Both the position numbers and the translations under genes were made by a program. From contig WJKO01000605.1 of NCBI GenBank assembly GCA_014729055.1, positions 1 to 6,324 on the forward strand: a stretch of 6,324 nucleotides of DNA. Reading direction: 5' to 3'. Positions 1-5,330 of this stretch are shown here, piece by piece. Under the pieces are notes generated by a model. The model had not been told where the DNA came from. It ran no database searches and worked only from the letters and a program-made list of their open reading frames with translations. The stretch is from Promethearchaeota archaeon. Lineage in GTDB: Archaea; Asgardarchaeota; Lokiarchaeia; Sigyniarchaeales; Promethearchaeaceae. Numbering within the stretch: the stretch's first letter is position 1; the number at the start of each line of letters is the position of its first letter.

Positions 1-296
1 AATGTACTCAGTAATGTATCTGGAAAATTTTCCTTTAAGATTTCAGATCGTAATAGAACACCCGATCTTACAACAAATCCTTCTCTATTCTTGGAAATAT
101 GTGTCCATCTGTTTGAGAAAAGGTCTGACACAAAGAAATAAGCCATAAAGCCAGCCATTATATTGAGAAATAATAATGCAGATATCTTGAAACAATCTTC
201 AAATGAATTCCCCAAGTCCCAATTTATCAAATAAATAATATATGAAATTAAGAAAGCAAATATCGCCGATAGTAAAATTCTTTTGACATAATTCAT
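1..296 (-). CDS. N-terminal part of an unrecognised membrane protein (cut by window edge)
   Basis: An open frame of 98 codons starts at ATG (294-296) and runs off the left edge with no stop. Two strongly hydrophobic stretches are visible, at about residues 6-25 and 38-60, joined by a short polar loop with acidic residues. After the second, the chain becomes polar and basic (RWTHISKNREG, about 64-74), so the visible part is two membrane segments followed by the start of a soluble or re-entrant region. I recognise no family. The start lies 15 nt after the stop of the longin-like gene upstream, with GAGGG at 307-311 as a plausible ribosome binding site, so the two genes are probably co-transcribed. 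The predicted partner would sit in the membrane next to a cytosolic longin-like protein. The gene is confident because the frame is open to the edge and starts at operon spacing; the function is unknown. Confidence 0.7.
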   Translation of the reverse strand, partial: MNYVKRILLSAIFAFLISYIIYLINWDLGNSFEDCFKISALLFLNIMAGFMAYFFVSDLFSNRWTHISKNREGFVVRSGVLLRSEILKENFPDTLLST

Positions 297-311
297 GGTT
301 GATGAGCCCTC

Positions 312-800
312 TTAATCATTTTTTGTTTTTTTATCTGAAGAAAAAAATAAATGCATCATTCTTTCAATTGCGGTTGAATAGAAATCACCGATAATTTCTG
401 ACACTTTCTTATCGAATTCGCTATTTTCTGGTATTTCTTCTACTACTTTTGGATCAGTGTTACTAGCATAATTATTTTTATAATATTCAACAATTTCGGC
501 TAACAATAAACTCGCTTGAGTTACATCCATTCTGGGATCTCCAATGGCATAGATTAAATATTTGACAGGTGTTGGATAATTAGGAATATTTTGAATAAAT
601 TGCTTGAAAACAATGTTATATTTTTTAAATTTCATAGTTGATACTGTATCTTCCGTTGAACTCTCTATGAGATTAAAAAAGGCATCAAAAAATTGTCCCT
701 TAGTTGCATCGGACATTTTATTAAGATTAAGAATCTTATAAAACGTTTTTTCATAAAAAACCATACCCGATTTAAGAAATCCTAGTTCAAATAAAACCAT
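312..800 (-). CDS. small longin/roadblock-like domain protein
   Basis: A 162-residue soluble protein with no signal peptide or membrane segment. The pattern fits a longin-type (profilin-like) fold: two N-terminal strands joined by a tight turn (about 2-9 and 12-19, with the turn LKSGMVFYEK), a helix at about 34-49, strands at about 53-58 and 61-69, a hydrophobic strand at 79-86 (KYLIYAIG) and a long helix at about 92-110. A charged linker follows, then a C-terminal amphipathic helix (about 130-153) and a lysine-rich tail. In Asgard archaea and eukaryotes such domains commonly bind small GTPases or act as scaffolds; that role is inferred here. The assignment is by secondary-structure pattern and resemblance to the familiar Asgard beginning 'lKsG..l', not by a catalytic motif. 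ATG at 798-800 is the start, with GGGG at 809-812 upstream. It is first in an operon with the membrane protein 15 nt downstream, which may be its membrane partner. Confidence 0.6.
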   Translation of the reverse strand: MVLFELGFLKSGMVFYEKTFYKILNLNKMSDATKGQFFDAFFNLIESSTEDTVSTMKFKKYNIVFKQFIQNIPNYPTPVKYLIYAIGDPRMDVTQASLLLAEIVEYYKNNYASNTDPKVVEEIPENSEFDKKVSEIIGDFYSTAIERMMHLFFSSDKKTKND

Positions 801-927
801 TTCTCATACCCCATCAAATCTGAAATATTAAGGAGTTCAATTAATGTGGATGTATATTGTTAAATGAATATATCAAATTCCCCGATGGCAATATATGATT
901 GAGATAATTATAATTTTTTGCTATGAA

Positions 928-988
928 TTGTGAATTAATTTAAAGTAAAATTTAAAATACGCTCTATATTTTTTCAATCAATTCACAA
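928..988. promoter_or_regulatory. 13-bp inverted repeat around the cold-shock gene promoter
   Basis: The left arm TTGTGAATTAATT (928-940) and right arm AATCAATTCACAA (976-988) are reverse complements at 12 of 13 positions, with 35 bp between them. The interval contains the best TATA-like element of the downstream cold-shock gene, and both arms lie upstream of its likely transcription start. A bipartite operator bound by a dimeric regulator is therefore more natural than an RNA hairpin. The role is inferred; the repeat itself is directly visible. It lies in the divergent spacer and could also affect the longin-like gene at 800. Confidence 0.4.
965..972 (+). promoter_or_regulatory. TATA-like element for the cold-shock gene
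   Basis: TATATTTT at 965-972 lies 57 nt before the ATG at 1030. With the usual archaeal spacing of about 25 nt, transcription would start near 990-995 and give a leader of roughly 35-40 nt. The surrounding DNA is AT-rich, so chance matches are common. The upstream TTTAAAATA at 951-959 is an alternative. Confidence 0.3.
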
Positions 989-1029
989 ACTAATTTGTTC
1001 TGTAAACTATTGTAAGAGTTGAAATAGTA

Positions 1030-1257
1030 ATGACTGAAACTGGTATCGTGAAATGGTTTTCACCAAAAAAAGGATATGGATTCATAATCCGAGATGAATC
1101 ACCGTCAGAAGATGAAAAAGAAATATTTGTCCACTATTCTTCGATTATTATGGATGGGTTTAAAACGTTATTGCCTGGCTTAAAAGTTGAGTTTGATGTC
1201 GAACCCGGTATAAAAGAGGGTAGTGTAGAAGCTAAAAATGTGAAAATAGTAGTATAA
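1030..1257 (+). CDS. csp: cold-shock-domain (CspA-type) nucleic-acid-binding protein
   Basis: A 75-residue, single-domain OB-fold protein of the CspA family, which binds single-stranded RNA or DNA and acts as an RNA chaperone in the cytoplasm. The diagnostic motifs are all present: GIVKWF at residues 5-10, RNP1 KGYGFI at 14-19 and RNP2 IFVHYS at 32-37. The DNA/RNA-stacking aromatics W9, F10, Y16, F18, F33, H35 and Y36 are kept. The length is close to the usual 65-75. The loop between RNP1 and RNP2 is longer than in E. coli CspA by about four residues and is acidic (ESPSEDEKE, 23-31). ATG at 1030 is the only start that gives the family N-terminus; no strong Shine-Dalgarno sequence precedes it (AAGAG at 1014-1018 is the nearest). 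It appears monocistronic, with an inverted repeat upstream and T-tracts downstream. Csp proteins occur in some archaea, so this does not argue against an archaeal host. Confidence 0.95.
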   Translation: MTETGIVKWFSPKKGYGFIIRDESPSEDEKEIFVHYSSIIMDGFKTLLPGLKVEFDVEPGIKEGSVEAKNVKIVV

Positions 1258-1295
1258 AATTTAGCTCCATTTAATCGGTAGTAAATCGATAATCT

Positions 1296-1325
1296 GGCAT
1301 ATTTTTTTTCGGCATATTTTTTTAC
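1296..1325 (+). terminator. tandem 15-bp T-tract repeat, probable terminator of the cold-shock gene
   Basis: GGCATATTTTTTTTC (1296-1310) is followed directly by GGCATATTTTTTTAC (1311-1325), a tandem pair differing at one position. Each unit carries a run of T residues on the coding strand, eight at 1302-1309 and seven at 1317-1323. It lies about 40 nt after the stop of the cold-shock gene. Archaeal RNA polymerase terminates at oligo-T runs without needing a hairpin, so a doubled T-tract is a good terminator candidate. The repeat is seen directly; the termination role is inferred. Confidence 0.5.
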
Positions 1326-1404
1326 GGATTAAGCAGTAACATTTCAAAGCTTTTATTTTCTTTTTTCATGATTATTTATATAACAATTAGGGGAATTACT
1401 AATT

Positions 1405-1809
1405 ATGGCAATTAGCAAGAAACCAGAAATTGGTAAATTAAAAAATATTTTGGAAGAAAATTTCGAGATTACAGAAAGTCCAAATAGTGAAGACGAAGTT
1501 ATTGTAGTCCGTGAACTTATTGCGGGCAAATCTTACACTGTTGAGGTCGGTATAGGTAAGTGCTGGAAATATCCTGGATACTGGGATGTTGTTGGCCATA
1601 TTTATGAAGAACAAAGAGATAAGTTTATTGATGGAAATATTCGCGTAGAAAAGAGACTACCTAAATCTGTAAAAGTTATATGTGCGATCTCTGATCCAGG
1701 TCTATTTGAAAGAGTAGATAAAGCAGCCTTGGGCTTTTCTGATGATGAATGGGATGGAAAATTGGAAGCTTTTCTTAAAATAATTGAAGATTGGATAAAG
1801 AAAGACTAA
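1405..1809 (+). CDS. unrecognised 134-residue soluble protein
   Basis: I do not recognise a family. The protein is soluble, with no signal peptide or membrane segment. It opens with a basic stretch and a helix (about 7-20), followed by two strands (EVIVVRE at 31-37 and SYTVEVGIG at 43-51). Next comes a Trp/Tyr-rich stretch with KCWKYPGYW at 52-60 and two further strands (about 78-84 and 89-96). It ends in an acidic segment (DDEWDG, 113-118) and a hydrophobic/charged helix at 119-132. This looks like a small alpha/beta domain, and the aromatic cluster could be a binding surface; no catalytic motif stands out. The start at 1405 is supported by AGGGGA at 1389-1394, ten bases upstream. The reading frame uses ordinary codons and the start is well placed, so it is very probably real. 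It converges with the propeller gene, stopping 25 bp from that gene's stop. Confidence 0.75.
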   Translation: MAISKKPEIGKLKNILEENFEITESPNSEDEVIVVRELIAGKSYTVEVGIGKCWKYPGYWDVVGHIYEEQRDKFIDGNIRVEKRLPKSVKVICAISDPGLFERVDKAALGFSDDEWDGKLEAFLKIIEDWIKKD

Positions 1810-1820
1810 ATCCAATCTTC
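1786..1820. terminator. perfect 11-bp hairpin at the convergent gene junction
   Basis: GAAGATTGGAT (1786-1796) and ATCCAATCTTC (1810-1820) are exact reverse complements with a 13-nt loop. The left arm and loop encode the last residues and stop (1807-1809) of the 134-residue protein; the right arm fills most of the 25-bp gap before the stop of the convergent gene at 1835. Outside the stem, AATT (1782-1785) and AATT (1824-1827) can extend the pairing with a small internal bulge. A palindrome reads the same in both transcripts, so it could end, or protect the 3' ends of, both messages. The structure is visible; its function is inferred, since archaeal termination does not need hairpins. Confidence 0.45.
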
Positions 1821-1834
1821 TGCAATTTTCAAGT

Positions 1835-3007
1835 CTATAATGGTGTCTTAACACGATATAAGTGCCCTTCATCTCGAAGATCTGCATTGAAAAATACATA
1901 AGATTGATTCTTATTGAAAAACGGATGTGGATGATACATTTGTCCATTTTTATCAGTATGCTGTAAGCAGAGATTTATGACCTTAGAATTATCCATCGCA
2001 CCCAACCAGATTCCCGTATCCTTATTCATTGTATCAAAAACAATCCAATCTTGAAAAGAACCATCACAATGCCATGGGTTTGGTCCTTTATTCATAATGA
2101 TTCGATCTTTATTAGTTGCGACTTCGACTCTTTTGATTTTATTCCTCCTGACTATGAAAGTCAAATATTTCCCATTCTTGCCCCAACATTCATGCGTAAT
2201 GCATTCTGCTCTTCTGAAGAAATTCTTTTTCCTTTGTTTATATAAAGGTCTGGTCTTAATATCTCCAGAATTCTTAATACTAATATCGCTAAGCCATAAT
2301 CTTTGCTCATATTCCTCAGTCTTACCAAATTGAGTATATTTAACTAATGCAGAAGTTATTTGGTTGGGATTACAAGGATTACATAAAAGATGACTCCACA
2401 TCCAAGGATATGGTTTTTCGTTAAACTTAATAATTTCACCATTTTCAAGATTCTGCAATACCATATAGGTCGATATCTCGGTTCTTTTAGGTGCAGCAGG
2501 TATTTCCCAGTTTAAATTAACCTCATACATCAACCATTTATCGTCAGATGTTAGTGAAAATTGTCCCGCCCTATAATAAGGAGGTAAATCGAGATTGATG
2601 TTCTTAATGACCGAATAATCATCAGTACTCAAGATTGTAATCTCATTCTTGAAATGAGTGACTATAAATTCTTTATTCCAAGCTAATACCGCCATGTTGG
2701 AATATAAACTCTCAGGTAATATCCTTGTCACTTTAACATGAGGAGCATTCGGTTCAAATTCTGCTTTAAACAAAATAGCTTTTTTTCCAAGTATTACATT
2801 CGCAACTTTTTTTGTTTCCACCCATGATTCAAATATTAGAGTATTATTCTCAAGCCAAAAATCATGAGTGAAGTAAAATCCGTTCGATCTAAAGGGTATT
2901 CTTTCAACTTTAAAGTCAGAATTTATTTCTAGTTTGGTCTCTCTAATTAATTTCACTGCTTGAGTTTTCAAAAACTGAAAATCATCAGGATTGTCCAAAT
3001 GGGTCAT
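1835..3007 (-). CDS. oligogalacturonate-lyase-like beta-propeller protein
   Basis: A 390-residue protein resembling oligogalacturonate lyase (Ogl, Pectate_lyase22), a seven-bladed propeller that cleaves short pectin oligomers by Mn2+-assisted beta-elimination. The C-terminal half carries the family motifs: RPLYKQ at 253-258, ITHECW at 270-275, NPWHCDGS at 310-317 and GQMYHPHPFF at 355-364. In characterised Ogl the metal is held by one His from the HC motif plus a Gln-x-x-His-x-His set; here H313, Q356, H359 and H361 match. H272 corresponds to the proposed catalytic base region, and SHLL..NPCNPNQ (205-215) resembles another conserved blade. TolB/WD-like blade endings recur (FYFTHDF, SDDKWLMYE, GKYLTFI, QDWIVFD). 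No signal peptide is seen, as for the cytoplasmic bacterial enzymes. The N-terminal half is divergent, so the substrate may differ from pectin. The ATG at 3005-3007 lies 19 nt after the GTPase-PAS gene, with AAGTGAT just upstream, so it is the second gene of that operon. Confidence 0.75.
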   Translation of the reverse strand: MTHLDNPDDFQFLKTQAVKLIRETKLEINSDFKVERIPFRSNGFYFTHDFWLENNTLIFESWVETKKVANVILGKKAILFKAEFEPNAPHVKVTRILPESLYSNMAVLAWNKEFIVTHFKNEITILSTDDYSVIKNINLDLPPYYRAGQFSLTSDDKWLMYEVNLNWEIPAAPKRTEISTYMVLQNLENGEIIKFNEKPYPWMWSHLLCNPCNPNQITSALVKYTQFGKTEEYEQRLWLSDISIKNSGDIKTRPLYKQRKKNFFRRAECITHECWGKNGKYLTFIVRRNKIKRVEVATNKDRIIMNKGPNPWHCDGSFQDWIVFDTMNKDTGIWLGAMDNSKVINLCLQHTDKNGQMYHPHPFFNKNQSYVFFNADLRDEGHLYRVKTPL

Positions 3008-3026
3008 ACTATCACTTTATTTGCCT

Positions 3027-5132
3027 CTATTTCCCCTTATTATGTTCTCCAGTATCGCGCACAATAAGTAAAACTTCATTTGTAGCATATGGAACCATAT
3101 TTGCCTCAAATTTTTGTTGTTTATTGTTGATTGAGAAGACAAACGTAAATACTTGTGTTGCCCTGGTCTCTAAAGTGCGCTCAATGTAGTCGGCTGTGAT
3201 TTGTGCCATCTTCTTCGATAGGACTTCATAGATGTTCTTATTCTCAAATTTAGTTTGTTTTAGTTTACTTCTTAACGAATTTGATGGTTTAAAATATATT
3301 ATCTTTCCTTCTTTCGATATCCTTAGAATCATGTCTGGTATTGCGTTTACTAAAGCGCGGTTTAAAGCTTCACTCTTCTTCAATATTTTTTCTGATTTTA
3401 TTCGCTCAGTTATATCTCGAAAGTTACATTGTACCAAATGCTGACCGCCAACTTGTACTTTATTTGCAATTAATTCAACAGGTATTGATCGCCCATCTAG
3501 AAAATTCATATTTAATACTGCAGGTAGCGCGTCTTCTGTTGAAATTTGCATCAAAAACAACATCCTAAACTTATCATATTCTTCTTGAGTTTGGATCTCC
3601 GTAGGATGAATACCTATTATATCCTCTAATGGTCTATCTAATATTTTTTCAACTTGTTTATTGGCATCAATGATGATCCCTGTTTTATAATCAAATAGAA
3701 CAATTGCATCGCGTGCGCCCTCAAATAATGTTTGATATCTGTGTTCTGCACTTAGCAATGCCTTTACGGTTGATTTCATATTCGTCATTTTCTTAGAGAT
3801 GTGCGTATAAATACTTTTTAAAGCGTTTTCAACATTTGGACCATCACTATAAAATGTACGAATCTTTGCAAGTTTAAGACGGATGAATTCATTAAATTTT
3901 GTAATAATTTCTATCGGAATCTTATCCTCGTAAAAGATCGCCAATAAAAGGGGATATTTTTGCTCTGGTGACTCGCTGTCTTCAACATAATCCGTAAAAA
4001 TAGATGCGGACATATTTAACTTAGCAAAAGGGAGTGTAAAAAACGATTTCTTCAACCGTTCTTCCCCAAACACACTTTTTGAAACATTCAAAATGCGGAT
4101 GGCCGTTTCTTCCAATTCTTCAAAAAGGTCATTTGGATAAACAGACAACATTTCTAATCCTACGGGTTCATTCCAAAGGGCTAAAAGGGCACCTATTCTC
4201 GCCCAAGGACTGATAGGCACTCTTTTACTGATCTGTTTAGAGAGCCAACTAAATGCTCTACCAATTTCGTCAGATGTTATATCTGCAGTCACAAAGTATT
4301 TAATATTTTCTTGGGGTAGCGTATTAATCTCAAGATATTTATTAATTTCCCTAAGATCCTCGTCATCTAGATCAGATTTATTGAAAATAATCAATAAGGG
4401 AAGATGTTCTACAACAGAAATATTTGCAATTTTATGTAAATTGATTTTTGCTTGTTTATATAGAGATTTATCCTTTGAATCTAATATAAATACCAATCCA
4501 TCTTGATCTTTCAATTTATCTACCCAAAAGTCACCAAAACTCTCTTTACCAGATATATCGTATTTCATTATGGATAAATCATCAATTAAAAGGTCAGATA
4601 AATCATATTGATTACCTTGAATTTTCCTTTGGGCGATAATGTTTTTCAATTCTTCAATTATTGTTTGTTTTCCCGCCCCTGCTGGACCAAAAACAAACAC
4701 TTTAGTCGTTCTCCGTTTATGTAATCTGGTTTCCTCGGGAATTGAATCATAAAACTCTTTTAAATGCTCTATCAATTCTGCATGTTTTTCTTCAGAATCA
4801 TGAAATGCTTTATGTACATCGGGGATGTTCTTTAATTCTTGAACAAATTGATCTAATAAATTTTTTAAGAATTCTGTATCTAGATCCGTTTGCGGAAGAA
4901 GTATTGAAATCAATAACATCTCGTTTCGTCCACGGGCAAGATTACTGGGAATATCAAATATATAATTTGCACTACGCAAATCCCCAAAGATATGAATAAA
5001 AAAACCATGGTCATATAGATCCATGAGTAAAGGAATTTGGTCGGTTTCTTCATGCGATGCATTCTTTGGCAGGGTATAGTATACTTTGGGACCCATACGT
5101 TCATCAAAATGGCTTAAAACAACATATTTCAA
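3027..5132 (-). CDS. longin / Arf-like GTPase / longin / PAS / PAS signalling protein
   Basis: A 701-residue soluble protein. Residues 1-110 look like a longin-type domain of the Asgard form (HFDERMGPKVYY at 8-19, ARGRNEMLLIS at 66-76). After a helical linker comes an Arf-like GTPase at about 143-302: P-loop GPAGAGKQT (149-157), DISGKE (192-197), DGLVFILDSKD (211-221), NKSD (251-254), TAD (282-284) and the closing WLSKQ helix. A second longin-like module follows (about 309-428), then a helix, PAS1 (about 462-575, ending in FRDITER) and PAS2 (about 590-695). No histidine kinase, GGDEF or HTH follows. Q156 replaces the P-loop Ser/Thr, K196 the catalytic Gln, and no switch-I Thr is visible, so hydrolysis may be weak or absent. 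The start is TTG (5130-5132): an in-frame TGA lies three codons upstream, the next Met (13) is inside the first strand, and AGGAA (5145-5149) precedes it. PAS input to a GTPase switch is inferred. It heads the operon with the propeller gene. Confidence 0.9.
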   Translation of the reverse strand: MKYVVLSHFDERMGPKVYYTLPKNASHEETDQIPLLMDLYDHGFFIHIFGDLRSANYIFDIPSNLARGRNEMLLISILLPQTDLDTEFLKNLLDQFVQELKNIPDVHKAFHDSEEKHAELIEHLKEFYDSIPEETRLHKRRTTKVFVFGPAGAGKQTIIEELKNIIAQRKIQGNQYDLSDLLIDDLSIMKYDISGKESFGDFWVDKLKDQDGLVFILDSKDKSLYKQAKINLHKIANISVVEHLPLLIIFNKSDLDDEDLREINKYLEINTLPQENIKYFVTADITSDEIGRAFSWLSKQISKRVPISPWARIGALLALWNEPVGLEMLSVYPNDLFEELEETAIRILNVSKSVFGEERLKKSFFTLPFAKLNMSASIFTDYVEDSESPEQKYPLLLAIFYEDKIPIEIITKFNEFIRLKLAKIRTFYSDGPNVENALKSIYTHISKKMTNMKSTVKALLSAEHRYQTLFEGARDAIVLFDYKTGIIIDANKQVEKILDRPLEDIIGIHPTEIQTQEEYDKFRMLFLMQISTEDALPAVLNMNFLDGRSIPVELIANKVQVGGQHLVQCNFRDITERIKSEKILKKSEALNRALVNAIPDMILRISKEGKIIYFKPSNSLRSKLKQTKFENKNIYEVLSKKMAQITADYIERTLETRATQVFTFVFSINNKQQKFEANMVPYATNEVLLIVRDTGEHNKGK

Positions 5133-5189
5133 ATTAAATCATTTTTCCTATTTGTCATTATTTCATAATTCTCAATTATTCTATTTGAA

Positions 5190-5196
5190 TATAATA
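5190..5196 (-). promoter_or_regulatory. TATA-like element for the GTPase-PAS operon
   Basis: On the minus strand TATTATA (5196 to 5190) lies about 58 nt before the TTG start. Archaeal spacing would put the transcript start near 5167, leaving a leader of about 35 nt that contains the AGGAA site. The spacer is AT-rich throughout, so the match is weak evidence on its own. Confidence 0.3.
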
Positions 5197-5314
5197 CTTC
5201 TAAACTCAAAATCTTATTGAATAATTTTCAGCATGTTGAAGTGAGCAGAAAAATTAAAATCTGATGAATTATTTGTTTTAGATTATGGAGTAATAAAGCA
5301 CCAGAATGCATTTT

Positions 5315-5322
5315 AGGTGAGG
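5315..5322 (+). promoter_or_regulatory. strong ribosome binding site of the transporter gene
   Basis: AGGTGAGG ends eight bases before ATG at 5331. AGGTGA is a direct match to the archaeal anti-Shine-Dalgarno sequence and is the best such site in the window. It fixes the transporter start at 5331 and argues that this transcript has a leader. Confidence 0.7.
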
Positions 5323-5330
5323 ATAATAAT

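Noticed and set aside
1375..1383. TTTATATAA as the promoter of the 134-residue protein
   Set aside because: Archaeal spacing would start the transcript at about 1400-1405, making it leaderless, which conflicts with the good AGGGGA site at 1389-1394. The true promoter is probably further upstream.
1702..1947. Minus-strand open frame of 81 codons across the convergent junction
   Set aside because: It overlaps the ends of two better-supported genes and has no ribosome binding site; it exists mainly because the junction is AT-rich.
2051..2333. Two plus-strand open frames of 64 and 78 codons
   Set aside because: They lie wholly inside the propeller gene on the other strand, have no ribosome binding site and give no recognisable protein; the minus-strand frame carries the conserved Ogl motifs.
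3027..3400. A hybrid histidine kinase reading of the PAS-rich C-terminus
   Set aside because: No H-box, N-box or G-box residues follow PAS2, and the frame stops seven residues after it.
3232..3568. Two overlapping plus-strand open frames of 70 and 75 codons
   Set aside because: They are antisense to the PAS domains, which have clear motifs, and look like chance frames.
5092..5096. Met13 as the start of the 701-residue protein instead of the TTG
   Set aside because: It would remove the first strand of the longin-like domain (KYVVLSHF), which fits the family N-terminus; the TTG is preceded by AGGAA and closely follows an in-frame stop.
4742..5107. Plus-strand frame of 85 codons and minus-strand frame of 65 codons
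   Set aside because: Both overlap the well-supported longin and GTPase coding region in other frames and have no family signature.
5133..5330. A small gene or RNA in the divergent spacer
   Set aside because: No frame with a start and ribosome binding site, no tRNA-like fold and no long stem were seen; it is best read as promoter DNA for both flanking genes.
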